A stretch of DNA of 64,000 nt from Phytoseiulus persimilis (GCA_037576195.1 CM075103.1:8804001-8868000), one strand, 5' to 3'; shown: positions 11,963-23,224, counted from the first letter of the stretch. The notes: a model not told the origin generated them from the sequence alone. A program made the numbers and translations.

Positions 11963-12921
11963 ATGCCGAGGGCGAACTATTTGACCGGTGAAGAAAAAGC
12001 GAAGATCGATGCATTTTTCGAATGTGGTCTGACACGTAGAGCTACCGATAAGAGGCTCATTTGCCGCGCTGCGTCAAACTCAACACGTTCGAGTACGCAG
12101 ATCAGACGAGATCTCGAACTTAGTGTGACTCCGAGGCGCATTCGTCAGGTCATCAATGAGCAAGAACACCTCCAATCGGCGAGAATGAGGTGCGCGCCGA
12201 CCTTGGAACCTTCTCACATTGATGCTCGGCTGATTTTTGCGAAAGAAAATATGACACGAAGGCGGAAAACGGTAGGATCGTTGTTAGAGAATCCTGTCGA
12301 ATCATATAGAGTTTCTTTGCTCGCATTTGAGACACTCCACTTCCATAGGTTCTCTTCAGCGATGAAAAAAAGTTCTCCCTCGACGGCCCGGACGGCTTCA
12401 ATCACTACTGGAGAGATTTAAGGAAGGAACCAATGATCTTTTCACGACGCAATTCCGGGGGAGGATCGGTCATGTGTTGGGGTTGCTTCGGGTCCGTGGG
12501 AAAAGTGGAACTAGCGTTTCCCTCATCAAGAATGGATTCCATAGAATATCAAGGGGTGCTAGATTTTCATCTTTTACATTTTTTGAGGAGGTTCCGCCCC
12601 CTCAAACTGATATTTTAACATGATAATGCATCTGTGCATGCCAGCTCGAGTACAAATCGATGGTTGAAGACCAAGAGGATCAAGGTTCTCAAGTGGCCAG
12701 CGTGCAGCCCTGACTTGAATCCCATGGAGAACCTCTGGGGCATCGTCGGTCGGCGGTTATACGCGGAAAACAGGCGATTCGAGAATGTGGATGAACTGAA
12801 AAGAGGCATAGTGAATGCTTGGAGCAGTATTGGGCAAGAAACAATTGATGATCTCATCTCCTCCATGCCAGATCGCGTGTTCCACGTCATATCGAGAAAG
12901 GGGAAACAGATAAACTATTGA
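11963..12921 (+). pseudogene. Tc3-like transposase, frameshifted
   Basis: The N-terminal helix-turn-helix part starts MPRANYLTGEEKAKIDAFF. The catalytic blocks then occur in order but in shifted frames. They are FSDEKKFSLDGPDG and YWRDLRKEPMIFSRRN (first Asp near 12,360), HDNASVHAS (second Asp near 12,620), and WPACSPDLNPMENLWG with Glu 34 residues after the second Asp (DD34E). The C-terminus closes with PDRVFHVISRKGKQINY, as in Tc3 relatives. Stops and frameshifts near 12,360-12,420 and 12,617 inactivate it. Its last 70 bp are repeated at 23,672, the left boundary of duplication copy B. Confidence 0.85.
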
Positions 12922-12989
12922 GAAGCCTTTGATGTGTCTTCCGATCAGATAGAGTAATCGAAAATCGATTTGATTCTAAAAGCGTGGTT

Positions 12990-13590
12990 TCCTGGAACTC
13001 TCCGATAATATTGGAAGGGTTGGACTATTTTCTACAATGATGTACCAAGTTGTTCCGCAAAGATTCAGGCTCATCAGGAATTCCTCGCCCCGGAAGAAAA
13101 AGCTGAGGACGCTCCTAACTATCAGTTAGGAAACCTTGCCTGGGTCGAGCTCCAGGCGAGACGAGAACCGGATGAGAAGTTGCTTGGCTCGTGGATGTCC
13201 AGTAGTGTACTCGTCATTCCACCTGCCAAGAGAGAAATGATCATCTCAGAATACAAAGGCAACAACTTTATCTAGAGAGTCAATTACCAGGGTTTGGCGT
13301 AGTCCCGTAGGAATCAGAGACCGACTTGTTTCCGACCGAGGCTGACCTCTCCGCTAAGGGAGTGACTTCGAGTACTGAACACAAGTGACTCGACAGAAGA
13401 GGCAGCGAGATTTTTGCGGGAGGAGGACATCCTCACCGCGGGTCAGGCGAGGACATCGAAGTTCGGGAAGAAACCGTTCTTCACGAGAAATCAGAAAGGA
13501 GGATGGTAGAAGTGCGGTGGGAGGCCACCCAAATCCGACAAAAAACCCACAGCTCACCATGCCCGCGCTCAGGTATCCAATGTACATTGT
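12990..13590. repeat. Interspersed repeat R, copy 1
   Basis: Related to 21,780-22,190, and, through the duplication, to 23,811-24,411 and 30,300-30,710. Shared landmarks are CCGATAATATTGG, GAAGATTCAG-like and CCGTTCTTCACGAGAAATCAG. A plus-strand frame (from 13,384) reads SDSTEEAARF and later KKPFFTRNQ and stays similar at amino-acid level between diverged copies. The frame stops at 13,507 here. Confidence 0.6.
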
Positions 13591-14360
13591 ACACATGAAG
13601 ATGTGCACGTAACGGAACGGTTGAGGAACATATCGATCATCAATGTCGAAAATCACCGCGAGGATAGCCGCTGATCGGTCGAACGCGAATGCCGCGAAAC
13701 CTCGCGGACCTGTACCTACGAGAATCTGTTTTCGAGAGCTCATGTATTGGAAACACTCATCAGAGCCCCGGGTTCTTGATGCCGTCCAACGAATGGAGCG
13801 CGAATTGAGAGCTCGATCCATTGTCGGCGGAAGGGCACCTTATGATTCCGTTTCGAGACAATGTGTGGCGTCCTGGTCGGGGGTTGGTTGGAACTGAACG
13901 CTAAATAACATCGATGCTGTACAGAACTTCGAAGATCGAGATTGAATTCAGTTCTGTTATGAGGAGCAAGTGATCAGCGGAAACTCGATGATAGGAAAAT
14001 GATGACAACGGCAACCGCGAGGACGCTGATGGAACAGGAGTATTATTAAAACGGAAATACGCTGTTGAGCCGTGAACAGGGGCCACGAAAATCCAGGAGT
14101 CCGAGTCTACGAGTTCAGGTGAGGGAGCTAAATTTCGGATATGGGTTCGAATAGACTTTCTCGGGCTCATTCTGTCCTGACTTATTCTGGCCCACGAAGC
14201 TGTGAGAGTCAGGATATCAGTCTAGTGATTGCTGGAGAAAGAGGCAGAAGCTCGAGAAATACACGCATTCCGAACGAACCGAGAGAAGATACGTGCTAGG
14301 GACATAAAATTGGATAACATATTATAATCATTGCCAAGTGAATTTCTAGTGTGAATGTAG

Positions 14361-14717
14361 GGGAGCGCGTCAGCTGGGCCGCGGCGTCAACTGGGCTTCG
14401 CCGTCAACTGGGCCCCGGCGTCAACTGAGCCTCGCCGTCAACTTCCGAGCGGACCGGCAGGCAGCGGACTTGAAGCGGATTGGGAGATTGGGTGAGGTTA
14501 GGTTAGGGCTCGGGCGAGCGAGCGGAGCGATGCGAGCAGATCGACAGCCAGCGCACTCGAAATCGTGCGGGGGAATCCGGTGAGATCAGGTTAAGGCCTC
14601 TGTTGACCCCGTGGCCCGGTTGACGCCATGGCCCAGTTGACGGCGAAGCCCAGTTGACGCCGGGGCCCAGTTGACGGCGAAGCCCAGTTGACGCCGGGGC
14701 CCAGTTGACGGGCACCC
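14361..14717. mobile_element. 357-bp foldback element with 8-bp target duplication
   Basis: The insertion is flanked by GAATGTAG at 14,353-14,360 and 14,718-14,725. Copy B has a single GAATGTAG at 25,149-25,156 and no insert, which defines both ends exactly. The termini are imperfect inverted repeats (GGGAGCGCGTCAGCTGGGCC against the complement of the right end, 17 of 20). Both arms consist of reiterated GTCAACTGGGC units facing each other. The 8-bp duplication fits hAT- or P-type transposition, but no transposase is present. Confidence 0.85.
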
Positions 14718-15800
14718 GAATGTAGCGCCTTCATCCGACTGCAGCCGGGTGAATTCAACCTGACAACCAACCGTCTCTGTCGTGTTTCGTTTCAAGGGAG
14801 ATTCGCGAAAAGGGGCGTTTTTTCTTTCCCCAAAATTCAGAGGGCATGTCACCACAAGGGCGGGTGTCGCGGAACCCCTGGAACTCGACCGATGAGGATC
14901 CTGCCACTTCACGAAAAACTGGTTCCCAGTAACAAATCGCACACTGAAGTTGCGTACAATTCTCGCGTTCAATGGATCAGACATTTTTCGATCGATTTTC
15001 TTTGTTTTCTGGGAGTTGGGAGTTTTTTGTATGTTGTTTCCATACGGGCCTGTTGTGCCAGATGGACACCTCTCCGAAACACACCGAGAGAGCTCAACTC
15101 CACCGCCAATAGAGAACTAGTGAGCACTCCGGAAAAGAGGAGCGAAAAATCGCTTCTTGTATATCTGCTTTCAAAATGAAACAAAAATTCTCGGAGACAA
15201 TTCAATCGATTCGCCAGAGAAAATTCCAGAATCCGCCAACTGCTCGAATTATCTGACCTAACTTAACCGCCGTCTGAATCGCGAGTACCGATGGTATTCG
15301 GAAAAACATAGCTCTGAATGCTGAAGTCACTTCTCCAGTCATCAATCGGTTTTTGAACACTTGGGAAAGCACAACAGAAGCCATTCGGTCGCAGCAGCCG
15401 GTTCACATTGGAACTCTTAACAGTCGCACCTCCACACGGTTACGGCGTCAAGGTAAAGGAATACGAGAGTTTCCGGCCTGAGGCTCTTCATCCTCCGACG
15501 GAAGCGTTCTCCGCTAGCATGAAGTGAACTGGAAATGGTGAGGATCTTGGGTTTCACCACGAAGAATTGCTGAATTGTGACTCGCTTCTACCTGGTTCTA
15601 CTTGTGTTCCGTGGTTCGCGTTGTTCGTTTCACGATCCCGCGTTCTCTGGCTCCCGGGCTTCAATAGAAGGAGGTGCCTCTGATCTCGGAGGCTCGTGTC
15701 GCATATTCACATATTTTCCATTCGATAGATTCTTCCGTGAAGAAAAAAAGCTCTCGGTCTGAGCCTCCTCGTTCGTATCGAAGTTTCGAAGGTCGGGGTT

Positions 15801-16304
15801 ATGCACAAACCCAGCAAGAGCGCCCATGCTGGCCGGTTGCACGTTGAGATTTTCGAATCAAAGAGAATCAGAGCCATCAAGCGATATAAAATCAGTGGAA
15901 GCATCCCGGTGCTGGACCGCAAGATTCATGGTGTTTTCCTTTACTGCGAATACACCGCCCCTGATTCTCTACGAGCAATCAGGTCAGCGATTCCCACGGT
16001 GATCAGTCTCGAGTGTTCATCCGAGGGTGTCTTCAGCGCTGAGAGATCAGGGAATGGTGGTGCTTCGATTTTCACCGACAGAATAAAGCCCCCGTTTTCG
16101 AAGGGTAGCGGCAAAGAAATCCTGTTCGGGTCTAACGGCTCCGCGTATCGAAACTGTAGCTGTTCGAAGGCGGTACATACTCATTTGCTGCCTGTTCCCA
16201 AGGAACGAAAACAGGGAGCATATCCAAATGTTGCCGATGGAACCTCCCGCTTGCGAACACTCGTATCCAAGATCATTGAGCCCCCACATCCTTACTATAT
16301 ATAA
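15801..16304 (+). CDS. Uncharacterised ORF, copy A (167 codons)
   Basis: An open frame of unknown identity, kept open in both duplicates (copy B 26,232-26,723, 163 codons). It is mildly basic, with no signal peptide or membrane segment. The Helitron at 16,289 interrupts the penultimate region, so the last five codons (HPYYI) come from Helitron sequence instead of ending at H as in B. The copies differ by only a few bases here, so maintenance of the frame is weak evidence for coding. Confidence 0.25.
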   Translation: MHKPSKSAHAGRLHVEIFESKRIRAIKRYKISGSIPVLDRKIHGVFLYCEYTAPDSLRAIRSAIPTVISLECSSEGVFSAERSGNGGASIFTDRIKPPFSKGSGKEILFGSNGSAYRNCSCSKAVHTHLLPVPKERKQGAYPNVADGTSRLRTLVSKIIEPPHPYYI

Positions 16305-18213
16305 TCGGCTTCGTCTGTAAGTTTGTCAGTTTGTCTGTTCGTCCGCACTTTTTCTGGAACATATGGGAGTGATTCTGGGACCAAACTGAACATACTCTCC
16401 CGAGTCTGGAGAGGTGATTCCGGTACGAGTCTGATTATACATTCTGAAAGCTGGAGGGGTGATTCTGGAACCGATCTGATCATACTTTTCAGAACGAGGA
16501 GGGGTGATTCCGAGACCAATCGGTGCATTACTTCCCAACTCTGGAGGGGTGATTTTGAGACCGATCTGAGCATTACTTTCCAACTCTGGAGGGGTGATTT
16601 CGAGACCGATCTGAGCATTACTTTCCAACTCTGGAGGGGTGATTTCGAGACCGATCTGAGCATTACTTTCCAACTCTGGAGGGGTGATTTCGAGACCAAT
16701 CTGAGCATTACTTTCCAACTCTGGAGGGGTGATTTCGAGACCGATCTGAGCATTACTTTCCAACTCTGGAGGGGTGATTTCGAGACCGATCTGAGCATTA
16801 CTTTCCAACTCTGGAGGGGTGATTCCGGGGTCAATCTGAGCATTACTTCCCAACTCTGGAGGGGTGATTCCGAGACCGATCTGAGCATTACTTTCCAACT
16901 CTGGAGGGGTGATTTCGAGACCGATCTGAGCATTACTTTCCAACTCTGGAGGGGTGATTTCGAGACCGATCTGAGCATTACTTTCCAACTCTGGAGGGGT
17001 GATTCCGGGGTCAATCTGAGCATTACTTCCCAACTCTGGAGGGGTGATTCCGAGACCAATCTGAGCATTACTTCCCAACTCTGGAGGGGTGATTTCGAGA
17101 CCGATCTGAGCATTACTTTCCAACTCTGGAGGGGTGATTCCGGGGTCAATCTGAGCATTACTTCCCAACTCTGGAGGGGTGATTTCGAGACCGATCTGAG
17201 CATTACTTTCCAACTCTGGAGGGGTGATTTCGAGACCGATCTGAGCATTACTTTCCAACTCTGGAGGGGTGATTTCGAGACCGATCTGAGCATTACTTTC
17301 CAACTCTGGAGGGGTGATTCCGGGGTCAATCTGAGCATTACTTCCCAACTCTGGAGGGGTGATTCCGAGACCAATCTGAGCATTACTTCCCAACCCTGGA
17401 GGGGTGATTCCGAGACCAATCTGAGCATTACTTTCCAACTCTGGAGGGGTGATTCCGGGGTCAATCTGAGCATTACTTTCCAGCTCTGCAGGGGTGATTT
17501 CGAGACCGATCTGAGCATTACTTCCCAACTCTGGAGGGGTGATTCCGGGGTCAATCTGAGCATTACTTCCCAACTCTGAAGGGGTGATTCCGAGACCAAT
17601 CTGAGCATTACTTTCCAACTCTGGAGGGGTGATTCCGAGACCAATCTGAGCATTACTTTCCAACTCTGGAGGGGTGATTCCGAGACCAATCTGAGCATTA
17701 CTTCCCAACCCTGGAGGGGTGATTCCGGGGTCAATCTGAGCATTACTTCCCAACTCTGGAGGGGTGATTCCGGGGTCAATCTGAGCATTACTTCCCAACT
17801 CTGAAGGGGTGATTCCGAGACCAATCTGGGCATTTCTTTCCAACTCTGGAGGGGTGATTCCGAGACCAATCTGAGCATTACTTTCCAACTCTGGAGGGGT
17901 GATTTCGAGACCGATCTGAGCATTACTTCCCAACTCTGGAGGGGTGATTCCGGGGTCAATCTGAGCATTACTTCCCAACTCTGAAGGGGTGATTCCGAGA
18001 CCAATCTGAGCATTACTTTCCAACTCTGGAGGGGTGATTCCGGGGTCAATCTGAGCATTACTCCCCAACTCTGGAGGGGTGATTCCGATCTGACCATACT
18101 TTTCAAAATCGGAATGCTGACCCAGTGAAAAGAGAGAAAAGTGCCTCGATGGCAGGGAGCGCCGTCCAAGCGCGCGCAGTGCGGCCGACTCCAGTCGGCC
18201 AGGGGCCGGCTGG
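16289..18213 (+). mobile_element. Non-autonomous Helitron, 1,925 bp, carrying a minisatellite
   Basis: Comparison with copy B (host CCCCCACA|TTAATTA at 26,719/26,720) defines the insert precisely. It lies between A and T, begins TCCTTACTATATATAATCGG and ends GGCCGGCTGG, that is 5'-TC and 3'-CTGG (the CTRR terminus). A hairpin GGCCGACT-CC-AGTCGGCC (18,183-18,200) ends 13 nt before the 3' end. Absence of a target duplication, A/T insertion, TC/CTRR ends and a subterminal hairpin are the defining Helitron features. No Rep/helicase is encoded, and the interior is almost wholly the 45-bp array. Confidence 0.9.
16362..18105 (+). repeat. 45-bp minisatellite, about 38 units, inside the Helitron
   Basis: The consensus unit opens AGGGGTGATTCCGAGACCAA and continues TCTGAGCATTACTTCCCAACTCTGG. 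Variants alternate mainly at GAGACC/GGGGTC and ATTTC/ATTCC. Because 45 is a multiple of three and the unit has no stop in several frames, long ORFs (up to 654 codons) appear on both strands. These are artefacts of repetition. Confidence 0.95.
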
Positions 18214-18639
18214 TTAATTATATTTGGCTTTGTTGAGACGCGATTCGTCGATACGAACAGAAGGCTTCTTTCGTATGAGATCTCCCACACCGTTGTTGCG
18301 GTTCCAGTGTAAACAGAACCGCATAGCGATTGGCGATGCCCCCGTTACTCTCTCAGTAAGCCTAATTCCGTAGGTAACCCGTCTCAATTCGCATACAGCC
18401 GAAAGAGGGTGGAACCCATTCACTCTCCCACTCACAACCCATATAAGCATCCCCCCACCAGAATGAACTCCTGTTCACCCGTGCACCGAACGATCTTCCC
18501 ACTCGTGCCGTATCAGCGTCCGCGAGGTGAAACCGCCTGTGCACGGAGCTTTTTAGCTGGTGTGCCACTGAAGACGAATTTCCTCTTCAACACGTTAGCA
18601 GTACCTTCGTTTGTTTCGAGCAACGCCTGCGTATCTTCG

Positions 18640-18874
18640 GTGAGTTTAACAGGATAATACGCGGTGAACAGCCATTTCGTTATGTCCTTCCCACCGTCTC
18701 CAAGTCAAATTTCTCATGATATCACCCGCCGACAGTGATACGTTCATCATCCTCGTAACGGATCAATCAGACTTTGATACACCTTCACCAGTTCATTTTG
18801 GAGTAAAACGAATCTCCATTCTTCCAGGCTTCCTGATTGCCTGTTGGGAGATCTCCCTCTGTTCATTTTTCTAG
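18640..18874 (+). other. Putative 5'UTR intron of family gene 1
   Basis: Donor TCTTCG|gtgagt at 18,640 and polypyrimidine acceptor ttcatttttctag ending at 18,874. Both are unchanged in copy B. The acceptor lies 23 nt before the ATG. Confidence 0.45.
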
Positions 18875-18897
18875 GCCCACATCGAGGCCACATCTAG

Positions 18898-20322
18898 ATG
18901 GCGGAGGGTCAAAACCCCGATGCGAAGAGGCGACGTATTGATGAGTCGATGGAAGAGGATACGGCCGGATTCCGTGCCGAATCTCCGCACAATGGCACGG
19001 CAAGTGGTTCCTCCAGAACCGACCGCAGACTATCGAGCTCTTTCTTCATCGAAAGGTTGCTGAGATTTGCAACGAAATCTTGCACTGGAACCGCACCTAC
19101 GGACTGCGCCGAGGCTTGCCGTTACTACCGCAGCATGGACGATCCGAGCTTTGCTTGCTCCGAGATGCGTCCAGAAGTGAAAGTCAGCCAAATGTTGTCT
19201 TTTCACGAGAAACTCGCACTCGTGTATCTCTCTGAGTCCGTCGAGTCTTTTCCCGAAGAAACGGCCTTAGCGTTCGAGCTCCTGGAAGCGTCTTGGTTCG
19301 AAAATGAAAACCCGGATGCGGTGAGGAATCTCACGCCCAGGGGCCCACGGCTGAAGTATTTCCGGATGGCTCAGAGCATCCGGAACAAGCACGGAATCTC
19401 ACGGAAAAATCCCTTCATGCAATGTTTCAACTCATTCGAAGACATCACGAAACTAGAGAAGGCACTTGCGGAGGACGATCCGCTAGAATTCATGCTCCAG
19501 TGCGTTGCTTTGTCGAAGGATGTGTGGATTGACAACATGTACAGCTGCACAAAGACACACTGGCAGCTGAAGTCTTTCCATCAGGAGATTTCCCGCATGG
19601 GCAGGGCATACCCGGACTGCGTAGACGCATACGCTGGCCACTTTGAAGATTTGAGTTCTAGCGGTGAGAACATACCCACGTGGTGCCAGGTGGAATCCTA
19701 CCTGAACCTGCCGTTCCCATGTTTCTCACCCGATATAGAAAATTTATTTCACGCGGAAGTTCCTCGAAAGAAGCTCGACGAGGCTCTCAGGAGAGTGTTG
19801 AGCTACCTCCTCCAATGCTTTGGTCCGGAGAAGAAGCGGTGCCTCCTGGAGGGTTACCCCGAGTCGCAAGTCATCACACCAGCTGTGGTGAACGCGACCG
19901 TTCACGGGCTACGGCGGCTGCTCCAGAGAGGCGCCAGCTTGGATTTCAGGGAGCCGCAAGAGTTTATTCATCTTGAACAGTCGTCTCTGGGAGCGCTCAT
20001 CGAGCTTGCGGACGTCGTCTCATCGTTCCCGCTGGCGGAACTAGAACCCTATATTTGTTGCCCGCTGACGCGTAAACGATACCGAATTGAATTCGATAAA
20101 TTCCGCCCTGCTCGGCTCTCGTGCCTCGCCGCGCGAAGCGTTCGAGTTTCGGCAGAGTGTTCGGAGATCCCGGGAAAACTACGCTCGTGCCTGAGGATGC
20201 ATCAGGACCTGAAATCGCAGCTCGAGAATGAACACCTGCGGATCGCTCTTATAGGGGGAAGGGTTCTGGGTGAGACGTTTCCCATGGATAATCCCAACTC
20301 CGCAGACCCTCCGGCTTCTTAG
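18898..20322 (+). CDS. Intronless SOCS-box-like family protein, member 1 (474 aa)
   Basis: No named homologue is recognised. An in-frame TAG directly precedes the ATG, fixing the start. Residues 9-13 (AKRRR) form a basic NLS-like cluster followed by an acidic low-complexity stretch. About 45-260 is a conserved core with IERLLRFA, FPEETALAFELLEASWF, RLKYFRMAQSIR-KHGI and EFMLQCVAL. About 330-390 resembles degenerate ankyrin helices (LRRLLQRGASLDF, then EQSSLGALIELADVV and YICCPL). Residues 403-436 (RPARLSCLAARSV, then IPGKLRSCLRMH) match the spacing of a SOCS box: a BC-box-like segment with Cys, then the P-x-x-LR helix. SOCS boxes dock Elongin B/C, which suggests a nuclear Cullin-ligase adaptor; this is inference. 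Members at 27,405, 38,648 and 44,112 share the layout. AATAAA at 20,429 follows the stop by about 105 nt. Confidence 0.85.
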   Translation: MAEGQNPDAKRRRIDESMEEDTAGFRAESPHNGTASGSSRTDRRLSSSFFIERLLRFATKSCTGTAPTDCAEACRYYRSMDDPSFACSEMRPEVKVSQMLSFHEKLALVYLSESVESFPEETALAFELLEASWFENENPDAVRNLTPRGPRLKYFRMAQSIRNKHGISRKNPFMQCFNSFEDITKLEKALAEDDPLEFMLQCVALSKDVWIDNMYSCTKTHWQLKSFHQEISRMGRAYPDCVDAYAGHFEDLSSSGENIPTWCQVESYLNLPFPCFSPDIENLFHAEVPRKKLDEALRRVLSYLLQCFGPEKKRCLLEGYPESQVITPAVVNATVHGLRRLLQRGASLDFREPQEFIHLEQSSLGALIELADVVSSFPLAELEPYICCPLTRKRYRIEFDKFRPARLSCLAARSVRVSAECSEIPGKLRSCLRMHQDLKSQLENEHLRIALIGGRVLGETFPMDNPNSADPPAS

Positions 20323-20428
20323 GAACGAAGCACCGGAATTTACGAGATGAACGTTGACGGAAGCTTCGACAAGTCGCTCCGATTCCGGGAGACTTCGAGC
20401 CTCTTGGCTGTAAAGACGTATATTGTTA

Positions 20429-20434
20429 AATAAA
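20429..20434 (+). terminator. Polyadenylation signal AATAAA, family gene 1
   Basis: About 105 nt after the stop codon. The same signal is kept in copy B at 28,949. Confidence 0.55.
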
Positions 20435-20518
20435 AGTGACTCAATGATGAAACATGTAATTCTGAATGCAAGCCTCGATTCGTTCGAGAAAGAACCGTCA
20501 CGAATATATTGTGTAAAC

Positions 20519-20733
20519 CAGGGGTTCTCAAAGCGGTCGATATCGACCCCTGGGGGTCGATGGCCGATCTCCGGTGTACAGAGGTGATGCCGGGGTGGAT
20601 TTAACCATACTTCTTGGCGTCCACGTAGGTAGATCAAGGGGTCGACGGTCGATCCCTCGGGGACGGCAGTTCATAAACTTCAACGAAATCGCCTAGGGGG
20701 TCGATGGGTCATTGGAGGGTTTGAGAACCACTG
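20519..20733. mobile_element. hAT-type MITE, 215 bp, with 8-bp TSD
   Basis: The termini are inverted (CAGTGGTTCTCAAA class, first base pair region mutated to CAGGGG here) and flanked by GTGTAAAC at 20,511-20,518 and 20,734-20,741. CAGTGGTTCTCAA termini with 8-bp duplications are typical of hAT elements. The interior is rich in GGTCGATC repeats and noncoding. Copy B holds the same insertion, so it predates the duplication. Confidence 0.85.
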
Positions 20734-21018
20734 GTGTAAACCAATATAATAGTAGGCCTCATTCCGGTTGTTCCTCTGTGCATAGCGCGGAGAAAGCGAG
20801 AAGAAGAGGAAGCAGATCTTCTCGGAAGGAATCCGTATCCATTTATGCTCGAAGCGGCTTAATTATCGTCTTCTCGTCTACTTCCTCCAGTTCATTGTTG
20901 GGTAGAATGCGTCATCCGACTTTGCATGTACTATCTAATCATCAGATATCTCCGTTCTCCTTGATCTGCCCCACTAGAGGAATGACCGGCTTGGACAGAT
21001 GCGCGGTGGCTCTGGCAA

Positions 21019-21688
21019 GGGAGGTACGCGATGTGTAACACCGGGATTCAGATGAAATGGTGCCCGTTCTGTAGTGGCCCATGTTCAAGCCCCACAGTTG
21101 GCCGTCCGTCGGAATGGGCTCGCGCTCTTCACGGAAGATTTTGAATTAGGACAGAAGGGGGTTTGTCGGCGTCTCGAGCCCCACAGTCGCCCCGATCTCT
21201 GACTGGCAATCGGGTATTACGACTTTTCAGCTAGTGGACGACTCGCGGGAAACGATAGGATCAACCAGACCCTTTTTTGAACTAGAAGTCCAGGACTGCA
21301 GAAAAAAGGTTTACCGGCGTTCCGAGCTCGAGAGTCCCTCCATTGACCGGTTATACTGATGTGCGACCTTCTTCTCGGGGATGAGCGGCGGATCGGACCA
21401 TCTCTCAATTTTCATGGGTTTGATCGAGCGTCTGATCGGTCTTATAGTCTTGCGGGGATTGATCTCTGATCAGAACGTCGCATATTTAGGTGACCAGCCA
21501 GAGATCGGGGCGACTGTAGGGCTAAAACCGCCGACAAACCTCTTCCTCTTCCAATTTGAGATCCCCCGTGAAAAGAGAACGCGAGCCCATTCGGGACGGC
21601 CAACTGTGGGCCTGAACATGAGTCACTAGAGGCTTCAAAACGGGCACCATTTCATCTGAATTCCGGTGTTACACATCGCGTACCTCCC
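21019..21688. mobile_element. 670-bp foldback element
   Basis: Arms starting GGGAGGTACGCGATGTGTAA (21,019) and its complement ending at 21,688 extend inward for roughly 200 bp with some mismatches (shared GATGAAATGGTGCCCG, then AACTGTGGG and GACGGCC). A unique centre separates them. There is no transposase. It is identical in copy B at 29,539-30,208. Confidence 0.65.
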
Positions 21689-21738
21689 AAGTGAGTGTCG
21701 CGCGGCGAAACTCGGTGTCGGACAGAATGAAGCTTCGG

Positions 21739-22440
21739 CAGTGGCGTACCCAGGGGGGCAAGGGGCCATATCCCCTTGAGACTCTTCGATAATATTGGGA
21801 GGTATGGATTCTATTCGACTATAATGGACGGAAGTGTTCTGCGAAGATTCAGTCTTCCCAGGAAATTCCCTCTCACCTCCAAAAAAGAAATGGGGATAGG
21901 CAACAACTCTGTACACAGCGTTAATTCCCAGGGTTGGACGTAGTCTCGTAGAGATCAGAGACCGAATTGTTTTCAACCGAGGATGACATCTTCGCCAAGG
22001 TAGTGACTTGAGTGGTGAGCACAAGTGACTCGACAAGAGAGGCGGCGAGGTTCTCGCGGATTGACCACATCCTTATCAAGGGTCAGGAGAGGACACCGAA
22101 GTTCGTGAAGAAGCCGTTCTTCACGAGAAATCAGGACGGGGATTGTAGAAGAGCGGTGGGAGGCCACCCAAGTCCGACAAGAATCGCGAAGAATGAAGCG
22201 CGAATTGGCAAAGCGATCCATCCTCGACGGAAGGAACCCGGACCATATGATGCAGTTTTCAGCCTACATGTGGCGCTCTGGTCGCGGGTTGGTTGGGATT
22301 GGGCCCTGAATAGCATCGGTGCTTCACAGAACCCCGATGATCGAGATTGAGTTTAGTTTTGTCATGAGAAGCGAGTGATCAGCCGAAATTCGATTGGAAT
22401 AGGCGTGTGAATAAAACGAGAATATGCTGCTGAGCTGTGG
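21739..22440. repeat. Interspersed repeat R, copy 2, with CAGTGGCGTACCCAGG end
   Basis: The left edge CAGTGGCGTACCCAGGGGGG is a typical DNA-transposon terminus. From 21,780 on it is related to 12,990-13,590. The plus-strand frame from 22,012 stays open for 112 codons, starting with a non-ATG codon, and includes SDSTREAARFSR and KFVKKPFFTRNQ. Confidence 0.5.
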
Positions 22441-23224
22441 TCGCCGCGCGAATTCGAGAGGAGTCCGAGTGATTTGAGTCCATGAACATAGATCATAAAC
22501 TCTCCCGGTTATTCTCCGGGATCGTAATTGCGCAACCAGGAGCGCTTCTGAGCTATCTGAGGCCTTGACACGGGAATCGTTATCCGAGAAGCGTTTTCCG
22601 TAGGAATAATATGCGGGGTCGTTTGAGCTCCATCTACACTGAATGGTCAACAATCGTCGGCTGGGATGAGGCGAGCGAGAACAGCCGTGCAGTCGCACAG
22701 TCGAGCTATTTCTGTGTCGAAGTGCTCGTAGTCCGGGTTCGCGAGTAGTTTCTTCTCCTGAGTCTCCCTGTCATTGTCTTCACAGACTGCGCGGTGATCC
22801 CTGAGGACCTTCGGGTTCGGCGAACCCCACCGAGCCCGACCTTGTTTCGTCGCAACTCTTTCATCTGATTCCTCTGCATCGCCGAGATGGTACGTTCTAT
22901 GAACATACAGTGGCAGTCAATGTAGTAGAACCAGCCTCATCGATTGGAGCTTATTTTGACGTCCGTCAGCCCATGGCCCTCCTGGAAATGTCCGGAATGT
23001 CGATGACCAGGAGAGTATTTAGCAGAGTAAGAATAGAGAATGCCCTCGTAAACCAGCTTCAAATTGCTGCCATCACCCTTTGGAGGAGCGAGCGCTAAAA
23101 GATTCAATGTGAACCGGTTGCTATGATCGCATGGCTTCCATTGGCTTGCGCATTCCAAGGTGTTCACAAAACCGATTGATGACTGCAGAAGTGATGTCAG
23201 CGTTCGGAGCTGTGCTGCAGCTTC

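Larger units (their letters stand above)
12851..23213. repeat. Segmental duplication, copy A
   Basis: This block aligns with 23,672-31,733. It starts inside the 3' end of the Tc3-like gene and ends at GTTCGGAGCTGTG. Relative to B it carries two insertions (14,361-14,717 and 16,289-18,213) and a 13-bp loss after the family gene. Identity is uneven: long identical tracts alternate with tracts that differ at several percent. Confidence 0.95.

Noticed and set aside
16362-18105. CRISPR-like array
   Set aside because: Units are contiguous 45-bp repeats with no unique spacers, and the genome is eukaryotic.
16295-18290. ORFs of 624, 654 and 418 codons across the Helitron
   Set aside because: They exist because the 45-bp unit is a multiple of three without stops in several frames. 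They appear on both strands at once.
18898-20322. Assigning the family to a known ASB or SOCS gene
   Set aside because: The canonical BC-box Leu is replaced (Ala or Val) and no clear ankyrin repeats are present, so only SOCS-box-like is justified.
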